From assembly GCF_028435365.1 (NCBI RefSeq), contig NZ_JAGTJJ010000036.1, positions 46,227-110,226 on the forward strand: a DNA stretch of 64,000 nucleotides, written 5' to 3'. Positions 50,034 to 58,126 of this stretch are shown one piece after another. This stretch comes from Polyangium jinanense (lineage in GTDB: Bacteria > Myxococcota > Polyangia > Polyangiales > Polyangiaceae). The translations under genes and the position numbers were made by a program. A model generated the notes under the pieces. That model was not told the DNA's origin. It made no database searches and was given only the letters and a program-made list of their open reading frames with translations. Every line of letters begins with the position of its first letter. The first letter of the stretch is position 1.

Positions 50034-51326
50034 ATGGTAACGGCCCTCGAATTTCCTCCGCTCGAGGTCGGTGACGCCGGCCTCTCCGCGCTCGCGCGCG
50101 GCGTCATCGGCTCCGAGATCCTGAAGATTGCCAGCGAGATCCGGGCGATGAAGGCCAAGGGCGCCCAGATCTGCAACCTCACGGTCGGCGACTTCGATCC
50201 CGCCTACTTCCCCATCCCTGCCGAGCTCTGCGAGGGCACGCGCGCCGCGCTGGCCGAGGGCCACACGAACTACCCGCCCTCCGACGGCGTGCTCGTCCTG
50301 CGCGAGGCGCTCGTGCGCTTTTACGAGCGCGAGCTCGGCCTCAAGTACCCGCTCGAGTCCGTGCTCGTCGCCGGCGGCGCCCGCCCGCTCCTCTACGGCG
50401 CTTACCGCACGCTCATCGATCCCGGCGACGTCGCCGTCTACCCCGTGCCGTCCTGGAACAACAACCACTACGCCTACCTCTCCGGCGCGAGGGCCGTGGA
50501 GATCCCCGTCTCGGCCGCGTCGAACTTCTTCCCGACCGCCGACGACTTCCGGCCGCACATCAGCACAGCGCGCCTCCTCCTCATCAACTCGCCGCTGAAC
50601 CCGACCGGCACCGTCATCGCCAAGGACGAGCTCCGCCGCATCGCCGAGCTCGTCCTCGAAGAGAACCGCCGGCGCCAGGCGGAGAACCTGCGCCCGGTGT
50701 TCCTCGTGTACGACCAGGTTTACTGGATGCTCACGCACGGCGAGGCGCGCCACGAAACGCCCGTCTCGCTCGTGCCCGAGATCGCGCCGTACGCGATCCT
50801 GCTCGACGCGCTGTCGAAGTCGTTCTGCGCGACGGGCATGCGCGTCGGCTGGGGGTTCATGCCGCCGGCGGTGCGGCGACGCATGGCGGACATCCTCGGG
50901 CACGTGGGCGCCTGGGCGCCGAAGGCCGAGCAGGTGGCGACAGCGGCGCTGCTCGACGCGCCCGACGCGATGCACACGTTCCTCTCGGGCGCGAAGGCGA
51001 AGGTGAAGGAGCGGCTCGACGCGCTCTTCGCCGGGTTCTCGGCGATGAAGCGCGAGGGTTTGCCCGTGGACGCGATCGCGCCGCAAGGGGCGATCTACCT
51101 GTCGGCGCGGTTCGACTGGATGGGCAAGACGATCCGGGGTCGTACGATCCAGACGAACGACGAGATCCGCAAGGTGCTGCTGGAAGAAGCGGGCCTCGCG
51201 GTCGTGCCGTTCCAGGCGTTCGGGCTACGCGAGGAGAACGGCTGGTTCCGGCTGAGCGTGGGCGCGGTGTCGATGGACGACATTCAGGCCGCGTTCCCGC
51301 GCCTCCGTGCACTCATGTCTGGTTGA
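50034..51326 (+). CDS. PLP-dependent class I/II aminotransferase
   Basis: The 430-residue enzyme has the fold-type I features: NLTVGDFDP and HTNYPPSDGVLVLREAL (substrate and PLP loop), NSPLNPTGTVIAKDEL, VYDQVYWMLTHGEARHETP, and the Schiff-base lysine in LDALSKSFCATGMRVGWGF. The C-terminal Arg region is WFRLSVGAVSMDDI. It resembles aspartate/aromatic-type aminotransferases; the exact amino donor cannot be read. Its 3' end overlaps the convergent epimerase gene by 14 nt. Confidence 0.93.
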   Translation: MVTALEFPPLEVGDAGLSALARGVIGSEILKIASEIRAMKAKGAQICNLTVGDFDPAYFPIPAELCEGTRAALAEGHTNYPPSDGVLVLREALVRFYERELGLKYPLESVLVAGGARPLLYGAYRTLIDPGDVAVYPVPSWNNNHYAYLSGARAVEIPVSAASNFFPTADDFRPHISTARLLLINSPLNPTGTVIAKDELRRIAELVLEENRRRQAENLRPVFLVYDQVYWMLTHGEARHETPVSLVPEIAPYAILLDALSKSFCATGMRVGWGFMPPAVRRRMADILGHVGAWAPKAEQVATAALLDAPDAMHTFLSGAKAKVKERLDALFAGFSAMKREGLPVDAIAPQGAIYLSARFDWMGKTIRGRTIQTNDEIRKVLLEEAGLAVVPFQAFGLREENGWFRLSVGAVSMDDIQAAFPRLRALMSG

Positions 51327-52317
51327 GTTTCCCCGTCTCGCGGAGCCACGCCTCGCTCCGCCGCATGCCCTCGTCGAGCGGCACGCGCACCTGCCAGCCA
51401 AGCAATCGCTCGGCCTTCTCCGTCGGATACTGGAGCTTCCGCACGTACCGTTCGAGCCGCTCCGCCGTGAGCGGGATCCCGAGCTTGAGGAGCTCGTTCG
51501 CGCGGGCGATGAGGTACGCGATGGGCATGGGCACGCGGCGCGGGCGCTTGCCGCTCATCGCGCCGTAGAAGCTGAAGAAGCGCTCCCACGTGATGGCCGC
51601 ATCGCTCGCGTTGAACGCCTCGCCCCGCGCCTCGGGCCGCGTCGCGGCGAGGCGCACCATGTCGACGACGTCGTCCACGTAGACGGGATACGCATAGCCC
51701 TGGCCGTTCCCGAAGATCACGGGCACGCCCTTCTGCACGAGCCGGAGCATGCCCACCGTCCACCCGCCCGATCGCGGCCCGTACACCATCGCCGGCCGCA
51801 CGATCGAGATCGCGAGGTTCGTCTTCGCCGCCGCCTCGCGCGCCGCCTCCTCGCCGAGCGCCTTCGTGCGGCCGTAGAGATCCGCCTGCGCGACGTCGAT
51901 CGGCACCGACTCGTCGATGTGGTCCGTCGACGGGAGCCCGTACGCAGAGATCGTGCTCACGAGGACGAACCGCTCGCACCCCGCGCGCGCCGCAGCCGTG
52001 ACGAGCGCGCGCGTCGCGTCCACGTTGACCGCGTACGCGTCCGCCTCGCCGCCCTTGCCACGCTCGACCCACGCGGCGAGGTGGAAGACCACGCGTTTGC
52101 CCTCGCAGAGCCGCTCCATCGCGCCGGCGTCGCGTACGTCGGCCCGGTGGATCGTCACGCCCGCGTCTCGAAGCCGCGCCTCCTCCGAAAAGGATCGCCC
52201 GGCGCCGACCACGCTCGCCTTGTCCTCGGCCGCGAGGCGCTCGGCCAGGCGTCCTCCGATGAACCCGCTCGCGCCGGTCACGAGGACCGGAACCTCCGTC
52301 AACGACACGTCACTCAT
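51313..52317 (-). CDS. NAD-dependent epimerase/dehydratase (extended SDR)
   Basis: The 334-residue enzyme begins with the cofactor loop VTGASGFIGGRLAERL, then FHLAAWVERG, VSTISAYG (catalytic Ser) and YGRTKALGE (Tyr-x3-Lys), followed by VRPAMVYGPRSGG. These are diagnostic of extended short-chain dehydrogenases acting on nucleotide sugars or on sterol-like and flavonoid-like substrates. ATG 52317 is used. No neighbouring sugar genes indicate the substrate. Confidence 0.92.
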   Translation of the reverse strand: MSDVSLTEVPVLVTGASGFIGGRLAERLAAEDKASVVGAGRSFSEEARLRDAGVTIHRADVRDAGAMERLCEGKRVVFHLAAWVERGKGGEADAYAVNVDATRALVTAAARAGCERFVLVSTISAYGLPSTDHIDESVPIDVAQADLYGRTKALGEEAAREAAAKTNLAISIVRPAMVYGPRSGGWTVGMLRLVQKGVPVIFGNGQGYAYPVYVDDVVDMVRLAATRPEARGEAFNASDAAITWERFFSFYGAMSGKRPRRVPMPIAYLIARANELLKLGIPLTAERLERYVRKLQYPTEKAERLLGWQVRVPLDEGMRRSEAWLRETGKLNQT

Positions 52318-52371
52318 CGGGGCGCGAGTCTACTGCCCCGCGCGGCGCCTGGGGAGCGCTGCTCGCTCGCT

Positions 52372-53142
52372 TCAGGGCACGATGCCGCTCGTCACCTCGA
52401 GCGCGACCTCCGGCGACACTTTTACGGTGGCCTCGCAGCTCTCCGTGCCCTCGCAGGACGTGGCGGCGACCTGGACCTTCGCGTCCACGCGGAGCGTCGC
52501 GTGCCCCGCCGGCGAGCCCTCCGGGATCCGCACGACGATCTCCCTGTCCACGACGCTCACCTGCGGCGGCGCCGGCAGCTCGAGCGTCTCGTCGTCGTAC
52601 GTGAACACGACGTCGATGTCCTCCTCGGCGAGCTCATCGCCGGGCGCGGACCACGCGAGCGCGAGGTCGATGCCGGGATCGATCTTGTTCTGCGGATGGC
52701 TCGGGGTGATCGTGCGCTCGGCGAGCAGGTCCTCGAAGTCGAGCGCGATGCGGGCCGTATCGTCCGAGACCACGAAGTGCGTCTTGTCTTTGCCGAGGTT
52801 CTCCTCGGCGAGGGCCTTGCGGAAGGTGGGCGCGCCGCAGACCCAGCCGTCTTTCGAGGGCGTCTCGCCGCCGCGGATGAAGAGATCCATCGGCCGCTCA
52901 TCCACCTTGGCCTCGATGCTGTCGGTGATCGCCTCGCACGTCCCCTCCTTGGCCACGAGCGCGAGCGAGACGCGCGGCGACTCGCCAAACTCCACCTCGA
53001 CCCGCGCGCGGGTAGGGTCGAGGTCAGCGAGGGTGGTCTCGGACTCGAACAGATCAAAGAGGGCGCAGCCTGAAGATCCGAGGGCGAGTGTCGCGAGAAA
53101 CGGCAAGGCGAGGAATCGAGGGAGGATCACGCGGGCGGGCAT
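52372..53142 (-). CDS. Lipoprotein of unknown function (256 aa)
   Basis: The signal peptide ends TLALGSSGC (lipobox SSGC). The mature part is beta-rich and acidic, with scattered Cys in pairs (GTCEAI, VCGAPTF, TSCEGTESCEATVKV). Sequence such as PQNKIDPGIDLALAWSAPGDELAEEDIDVVFTYDDETLELP suggests Ig-like strands. No known family is recognised. Start ATG 53142 begins the signal peptide; longer starts lack support. Confidence 0.78.
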   Translation of the reverse strand: MPARVILPRFLALPFLATLALGSSGCALFDLFESETTLADLDPTRARVEVEFGESPRVSLALVAKEGTCEAITDSIEAKVDERPMDLFIRGGETPSKDGWVCGAPTFRKALAEENLGKDKTHFVVSDDTARIALDFEDLLAERTITPSHPQNKIDPGIDLALAWSAPGDELAEEDIDVVFTYDDETLELPAPPQVSVVDREIVVRIPEGSPAGHATLRVDAKVQVAATSCEGTESCEATVKVSPEVALEVTSGIVP

Positions 53143-53542
53143 GCTGGGCGCCAAGGGCAAACGGCGTACCCGGCACGGACAAACGCCCACGACGCGATTT
53201 CGCTGCGAAATGACGCGGCGCGCGCAAATGGTTTTTCGCGGCCCGTGACGCGGGAGCGTCGGGATTCGGTCGAGAAGGTGACCAAACCGGGCGGTCGCGA
53301 GCACGCGAGGGCGGATCGGAGCAGCGTCGACACCGGCGCGAGGTGCGTCGGACGGTACGCACGCGTGCGACACGTGCTCCGCATGCGGCAGGGTATCCGC
53401 AGGGGGGTGCGCGGCCCATGCGCAGGTCCCCTTGGGCGGACGGCGGACGTTCCGGGAAAATTTCGAGCTTTGCAGATTCCTCGTGGACCGAACCGAGGCA
53501 CGCGTTGACCACGCCGCGCCTCCTCGCCTAGCCTTTCTCCCG
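53143..53542. other. Divergent promoter region
   Basis: This 400-bp gap lies between divergent genes. Near its right end TTGACC (53505-53510) and TAGCCT (53529-53534), spaced 18 nt, form a possible promoter. Its start point would fall at or next to the ATG at 53543, giving a leaderless mRNA. Nothing else was recognised. Confidence 0.45.
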
Positions 53543-54364
53543 ATGGTCCTGCATCCGCGGCTGGGCCCTTTGCACGACGTACGCCCCCGGCTCGTCGCGT
53601 TCGGCAACGTCGCGGTCGGCTTCATCGCCATCGGCAACGTCGCGGTCGGCTTCATCGCCATCGGCGCGAGCGTGGCCGTCGGGCCGATCGCGATCGGGAT
53701 CAACGCCGTGGGCATCCTGCTCGGGCTCGGGATGAACGCGGTCGGCACGGCTGCGATCGCGCTGATCAACGGGCTCGGGCTCTTCACGTTCGCCGGCGTG
53801 AACGGGCTCGGCGCGCGCGCATTCGCCTACGTGAACGTGGGGCAAAGCGTGTTCGTCGCGCTGCTCTGGGCCGGCGTGCAGCTCGTCGCCGCGCATCTCG
53901 TGAAGCGCCGGATGCCCGCAGCGGCCGAGGAAGCTCCGCCGCAAACGGTGCCGCTCGGAGAGCTCACGTCGGGGGCACGCGACGAGGGGCTCGTCCGCGC
54001 GCGGGTCGTCTCGACGACGGAGACGAGCGTGCTGGTCGAGGAGGACACGCCGGAGGAGAACGTTGCCCAGCTCGTGCTCTCGGGTCCGGCGCGCGCGTCG
54101 CTCGAAGCAGCCCAGCGTGCGTCCGGTTCGCCCGCGTTGCTCGTGACGGTGCGCGCCTCGCGCGAGACGCAGCCACAAGCGGCGCAGGCAAACTACCGCA
54201 GCGCGCCGGAGGTGAGGCGCGTGCTCTGGGGCGAGCATTTCGAGGCGATCCCGGCGCCGCCGCCCATCTGGGCGCGACCAGGCGTGGTGCAGCGGCTGTC
54301 GCGCACGAGCATGTTCGCCGCGGCAGCGATCGCGATCGTGGAGTTCGTGCGATCGTGGCTCTGA
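53543..54364 (+). CDS. Membrane protein with GNVAVGFIAIG repeats
   Basis: The 273-residue protein begins with repeats of about 5 residues (FGNVAVGFIAIGNVAVGFIAIGASVAV, shown here only in part) up to residue ~95, giving glycine-spaced hydrophobic strands or helices. It continues with membrane-like segments (FVALLWAGVQLVAAHLV), a soluble region of about 110 residues (ARVVSTTETSVLVEEDTPEENVAQLVL), and a final hydrophobic helix (MFAAAAIAIVEFVRSWL). An exact 30-bp DNA repeat (53601-53630 and 53631-53660) encodes two units. Family unknown. A hairpin element follows the stop. Confidence 0.75.
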   Translation: MVLHPRLGPLHDVRPRLVAFGNVAVGFIAIGNVAVGFIAIGASVAVGPIAIGINAVGILLGLGMNAVGTAAIALINGLGLFTFAGVNGLGARAFAYVNVGQSVFVALLWAGVQLVAAHLVKRRMPAAAEEAPPQTVPLGELTSGARDEGLVRARVVSTTETSVLVEEDTPEENVAQLVLSGPARASLEAAQRASGSPALLVTVRASRETQPQAAQANYRSAPEVRRVLWGEHFEAIPAPPPIWARPGVVQRLSRTSMFAAAAIAIVEFVRSWL

Positions 54365-54393
54365 GAGGGTGTTCCACGCTTGGGGCCGCCGCG

Positions 54394-54724
54394 CCGGGGC
54401 GCTGCCCCGGACCCCGCGGGGGCTATCCGCCCCTCGACCCGGACCAGGGCAAGCCCTGGACTCGGGGTGGAAGAACTGCGCGATGCGCAGTTCTTCCCAC
54501 AGGCCGGTGGCAAGACCATGAGGGTGCGTTGCACGCTGGCAGCGGGCACGTTGCCCGTTGAATCCTCAACGCCGCTGTCTTGGTGGGCAGGGTCGTCGTT
54601 GGTCTTGACCTGGCCTGTTCGATGAACTGCGCATCGCGCAGTTCATCGACCCCGGGTCCAGCGCTTGCGCTGGTCCGGGTCCAGGGGTGGACAACCCCTG
54701 GTGGGGCCTGGGGCAACGCCCCAG
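54394..54724. repeat. Four-hairpin element, inverted pair (locus C)
   Basis: The plus-strand half has h1 54394-54410, h2 54419-54433, h3 54444-54459 (CCAGGGC/GCCCTGG), h4 54469-54497 (13-bp stem GGAAGAACTGCGC). The minus-strand half has h4 54620-54648, h3 54658-54673, h2 54681-54701, h1 54708-54724. The core between them holds smaller hairpins (GGGCA/TGCCC, GTTGA/TCAAC). It lies between the convergent genes ending at 54364 and 54752, in the same layout as locus A. Confidence 0.88.
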
Positions 54725-54751
54725 CTCAGCGCCTCCAGATGAGACCCATGC

Positions 54752-55273
54752 TCAGGAGCCTGCTGGCTCTTGGCCGTCGGACGTCGTCGGCTTGCCTTCC
54801 TGCGCTGCCGCCTCGTTCTTCTTTCGCGTGGCGGCGGCCTTGTCTGCGTACATTGAGCGATAGGCGAGCGTCTCCTCGAAGATGGCGAGTAGCCCTGGCT
54901 TCTTGTCGTCTTGTGCTGTGTCGATCACGGATTTGCCGAGCCGGCTGATGAGCGTTTCGAGCTTGTCCTCGTAGTACACCTCGCTCTCGCGCAGGATCTC
55001 GGACAGCTTGGCGACGCCTGGCGCGTCTTTCCGGATGAGCGCGAGGATGACGACGATCTCGAGGATCTCCTGGTAGGTCTTGGCGTGGATCCGGGCTTCA
55101 TCGCCGTGCTCGGGGATCGCCTTGGCCAGCTCGTTGAGCACGCGCGCGAGGCCAGGCTTGGACCGGCGAAACTTGTTGAGCTCCCCGCTCTTCACGTCGA
55201 CGAGCTTGTCCTTGTAAGACGTCACGTCGAAGATGCCTTCCCCCGTGTACTTCCCCACCGAATCGTCTGCCAT
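54752..55273 (-). CDS. Unknown helical protein (173 aa)
   Basis: The protein begins MADDSVGKYTGEGIFDVTSYKDKLVDVKSGELNKF and continues with long amphipathic helices rich in Lys, Glu and Leu (VLNELAKAIPEHGDEARIH, KLETLISRLGKSVIDTAQDD). The C-terminal tail is Ala/Lys-rich (AAATRKKNEAAAQEGKP). There is no signal peptide or membrane segment. I do not recognise the family. Its composition differs from its GC-extreme neighbours (more Lys), which may indicate an accessory origin. Confidence 0.7.
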   Translation of the reverse strand: MADDSVGKYTGEGIFDVTSYKDKLVDVKSGELNKFRRSKPGLARVLNELAKAIPEHGDEARIHAKTYQEILEIVVILALIRKDAPGVAKLSEILRESEVYYEDKLETLISRLGKSVIDTAQDDKKPGLLAIFEETLAYRSMYADKAAATRKKNEAAAQEGKPTTSDGQEPAGS

Positions 55274-55399
55274 GAGGCCTCCATTTCCGTACTAGGCGGA
55301 TGGAGCACGTTACCGATCTGGATACGAAGTGTCAATTAACACAGAGGACAGATACAAAACGAGCGGGGTACCAGATCGGGGCCCTGAGGTCGCCCTCCG

Positions 55400-55760
55400 C
55401 GTCAGGCGACATCCCGTCTGCGTCATGCGCGGTCTCATGTTGCGTCATGCGAGGGTCGGTTTGGGGGCATGGGAGCGCATCCCGCTCGGGAGATCTCGCA
55501 GCCTCGAAGATGGGATGTCTCGGTCGTGTATTGCGAGGTCACCTTCCGAGGGCGTGTGGTCTTGTTCTTCGAATGAGACATCCGCGCTTCGCACATGCGA
55601 TCGCATCCGCCGGGATGGGACGTCTTGGTTCGTGGATGCCATGTCTCATCCTGGAGATGCGTCCTGTGATTCTTGGGAGGACACGTCCCAACCTTCGCAG
55701 GAGACGTCGCAGCTCAGGGGAGTGCCATCTCGTCTTCCGATTGCGTGGTCCCAGCCGCGG
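55400..55760. repeat. Degenerate array of ~21-nt units
   Basis: About 17 imperfect units of 17-24 nt follow one another in the 619-bp gap before the toxin-like gene. They share a core like ATGnGACGTCtC and a TCG/GG tail: ATGGGATGTCTCGG (55512), ATGAGACATCCG (55575), ATGGGACGTCTTGG (55616), ATGCCATGTCTC (55637), AGGACACGTCCC (55679), AGGAGACGTCGC (55700). Several cores are near-palindromic around GACGTC or GATCGC. Open frames across it look unconvincing. It may be a decayed tandem repeat, a structured RNA or a recombination tract. Confidence 0.6.
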
Positions 55761-55892
55761 ACAGCGCGGACGAACCCTCCGCAAGAATCTTTGTCACCTC
55801 TCCACGTGCGCGGCCAATTCATGGGAGGCTGATGCGTCGTGGGGACCACTGACGGTTGACAGAAGGCCGAGACTTCTGATCGCCTTCAGGCG

Positions 55893-56612
55893 ATGACCTC
55901 TCCGCGCGTGCGTTCCCTCCTCTCCGTTGGGCTCGTGGCCTGCGCGACGATGGCGCTCGTGCCGCTCGGCTGCGCGGCCAAGATTCGTTACCCCGTGCAG
56001 CAGGACGACCGCCCGCGCGTGCCGGACGCCACCGCGGAGCGGCTGCGAGCGTGCGTCGATGAGTTCGGCGGTGACCTGCCCCGGGGGGAATTCACGTTCG
56101 ATGTCGCGTTGACGGTCGACGAAGATGGACAGGTCGTGGATGTCAAGAGCAAAGGCGTGCCCCATGAAGAGCTCGCGATATGCATGCGGATCGCGCTGCG
56201 AGGCATGACCGTCCCGGAGGAGCTCGTCAGGCTGCGCGAGCTGCGCCTGCCCGCGTCGCCCGCTTCCACGAACGGGCAGGCGGCGGCCGAGCGTGGGCTC
56301 GTCGGGCACCCCGGAGTGCTCGTGGCCGTGGGGATCGCGCTCGCGGACCTCGTCATCGAGGCGGGGCCCGCCATCATCATCGTGATCGCCGCGTCGGTGG
56401 AGATTGGCAAGTCGGAGATTGCGGAGGCGGCTCGGAAGCGGCCCAAGCCGAACTTGAACCGATGCCTCGACGCCGCCGCGGGTGGCGGTGTGCTGTGGGA
56501 CAATCTGTGCAACTCGATAACGAACAAAATTCATGCCCAGGATTGCTGGGAGCTAAAATTGGAAAGCGAAGAGATGAAGAGAAATTGGTGTAAATGGAGA
56601 TTCGGAAAGTGA
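55893..56612 (+). CDS. Candidate toxin lipoprotein with TonB/AgmX-like domain
   Basis: The 239-residue protein has a signal peptide and lipobox (LVPLGC, Cys 27). Residues ~50-120 (FTFDVALTVDEDGQVVDVKSKGV.ELAICMRIALRGMTVP) look like an AgmX/TonB C-terminal fold. A hydrophobic helix follows (VLVAVGIALADLVIEAGPAIIIVIAA). The last ~55 residues have Cys-rich, tip-like sequence (NRCLDAAAGGGVLWDNLC, CWELKLESEEMKRNWCKWRFG). The ending CWxxxxxSxxxKxNWCxxxFG recalls C-terminal domains of polymorphic toxins (from memory). Three small paralogous genes follow directly, the first overlapping by 4 nt, as expected for immunity genes. Confidence 0.65.
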   Translation: MTSPRVRSLLSVGLVACATMALVPLGCAAKIRYPVQQDDRPRVPDATAERLRACVDEFGGDLPRGEFTFDVALTVDEDGQVVDVKSKGVPHEELAICMRIALRGMTVPEELVRLRELRLPASPASTNGQAAAERGLVGHPGVLVAVGIALADLVIEAGPAIIIVIAASVEIGKSEIAEAARKRPKPNLNRCLDAAAGGGVLWDNLCNSITNKIHAQDCWELKLESEEMKRNWCKWRFGK

Positions 56613-57082
56613 CGACGTCCAAGCCTCGAAAGACCACCTCGAAAACCAAACGACCTCGCTGGATCGCCGAGCGCCGTCTTGAGCGACGTGACGCCGTCGG
56701 GGGCATCGTCGTGGTCCGCATCGGTTCTCCTGAATTACCCCCTGGCGACGAGGTGTGGAGATGCCCCTTCGTCATCCTGGGACTGGGTGATGACTCGATT
56801 CAATTTAGCAAAAGCATCGATTCGATGGCTGCGCTCCAAAACGCCCTCACAGGTATTCGATGCAAGCTCGTGCAGAGCGGAATTCCCCTTCGATGGGAGG
56901 GCGGTGAAGAAGGTGACCCGGGTTTTCTCGTTTATGTGCCCTCGGCATTCGGCCTCGCGTTCCAACAGCGTATGGAAAAAATGATCCAAGCGGAGATCGA
57001 GGAGCTCGTCCGGCCCATCAGCGAGCGCCACGAGCGTCGAGAGGCTCGGCGCAAGGCGCGGGCGAAGCCGCGAACGGAATGA
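56609..57082 (+). CDS. Candidate immunity paralogue 1
   Basis: The 157-residue protein starts at GTG 56609, overlapping the toxin-like stop as GTGA; an ATG at 56594 is also in frame. The sequence is KTTSKTKRPRWIAERRLERRDAVGGIVVVRIG, then WRCPFVILGLGDDSIQFSKSIDSMAALQNALTGIRCKLVQSGIPLRWEGG, and an Arg/Lys-rich helical tail (ERHERREARRKARAKPR). It may belong to the DUF6968 group (recollection, unverified). It is cytosolic. Its first half is almost identical to copy 3. Confidence 0.75.
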   Translation: MTTSKPRKTTSKTKRPRWIAERRLERRDAVGGIVVVRIGSPELPPGDEVWRCPFVILGLGDDSIQFSKSIDSMAALQNALTGIRCKLVQSGIPLRWEGGEEGDPGFLVYVPSAFGLAFQQRMEKMIQAEIEELVRPISERHERREARRKARAKPRTE

Positions 57083-57116
57083 TTCTGCTGGGGATCCTGC
57101 CGTAGCGAGGGAGAAC

Positions 57117-57590
57117 ATGCCTGCTAGCGCGAAAACCACCTCGAAAACCAAACGACCTCGCTGGATCGCCGAGCGCCGTCTCGAGCGGCGTGATGCCGTC
57201 GGGGGCATCGTGGTGGTCCGCATCGGTGTTCCTGTATGGCCCTCTGGCGCCGGGCCCTGGAAATGCCCGTTCATCATCTTGGGGCTCGGCGACGAATCGA
57301 TTCAATTTGGTTACAGCGAAGATTCGATGGGGGCCATCCAGAATGCCTTGAGTGGCATTCGCAGCATGCTCGTGCAGAGCGGGATTCCGCTTCGATGGGA
57401 GTTGGAGGGGGCTGAGGAAAATGACACTGGGTTTCAGATGGCTGTACCCTTCGCATATGGCCTCGGTTTTCAACAACACCTTGAAAAAATGATTGAAGCA
57501 GAGATCGAGGAGCGCGCCCGTCTCTTCCGCGAGCTCATCGAGCGTCGAAAGGCGCGCCGCAAGGCGAGGGTAAAGCCGCGAAAGGAATGA
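57117..57590 (+). CDS. Candidate immunity paralogue 2
   Basis: The 157-residue protein starts MPASAKTTSKTKRPRWIAERR after GAGGGAG. The first 40 residues equal the other copies. The central part differs most from copies 1 and 3: VPVWPSGAGPWKCPFIILGLGDESIQFGYSEDSMGAIQNAL and ENDTGFQMAVPFAYGLGFQQHLEKMIEAEIEERARLF. Divergence in the middle of an otherwise conserved protein fits selection for a new toxin specificity. The basic tail is conserved. Confidence 0.78.
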   Translation: MPASAKTTSKTKRPRWIAERRLERRDAVGGIVVVRIGVPVWPSGAGPWKCPFIILGLGDESIQFGYSEDSMGAIQNALSGIRSMLVQSGIPLRWELEGAEENDTGFQMAVPFAYGLGFQQHLEKMIEAEIEERARLFRELIERRKARRKARVKPRKE

Positions 57591-57624
57591 TCCTGCTGGG
57601 GATCCTGACGTAGCGAGGGAGAAC

Positions 57625-58092
57625 ATGCCTGCTAGCGCGAAAACCACCTCGAAAATTAAACGACCTCGCTGGATCGCCGAGCGCCGTCTTGAGCGACGTG
57701 ACGCCGTCGGGGGCATCGTCGTGGTCCGCATCGGTTCTCCTGAATTACCCCCTGGCGACGAGGTGTGGAGATGCCCCTTCGTCATCCTGGGACTGGGTGA
57801 TGACTCGATTCAATTTGGCAAAAGCATCGATTCGATGGCTGCGCTCCAAAATGCCCTGCGGGGCATTCGCAGCAAGCTCGTGCAGAGTGGTATTCCGCTT
57901 CGGTGGGAGGGACTTGACGAAGATGACACTGGTTTTTCCATGGAGGCGGACAGAGGCTATGGGCTCGCGTTTCAACAACGCATCGAACAAATGATCCTCG
58001 ACGAAGAAGAGAAGCTCGTCCGGCCCATTCGCGAGCGCCATGAGCGCCGCGAGGCTCGGCGCAAGGCGCGGGCGAAGCCGCGAACGGAATGA
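57625..58092 (+). CDS. Candidate immunity paralogue 3
   Basis: The 155-residue protein is very close to copy 1 up to GDDSIQFGKSIDSMAALQNALRGIR, then differs at WEGLDEDDTGFSMEADRGYGLAFQQRIEQMILDEEEKLV before the same basic tail. It starts at ATG 57625 after the same spacer. Its differences from copy 1 concentrate in residues ~95-130, the same region that varies in copy 2. Confidence 0.78.
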   Translation: MPASAKTTSKIKRPRWIAERRLERRDAVGGIVVVRIGSPELPPGDEVWRCPFVILGLGDDSIQFGKSIDSMAALQNALRGIRSKLVQSGIPLRWEGLDEDDTGFSMEADRGYGLAFQQRIEQMILDEEEKLVRPIRERHERREARRKARAKPRTE

Positions 58093-58126
58093 TCCTGCTG
58101 GGGATCCTGCCGTAGCGAGGGAGAAC

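Noticed and set aside
55400..55760. CRISPR array
   Set aside because: The units are degenerate, have no identical repeats and no uniform unique spacers, and no cas genes are in the window.
55300..55896. Plus-strand frame of 198 codons across the repeat array
   Set aside because: It has low-quality composition, no ribosome site and no conserved motif, and it is explained by the repeat array.
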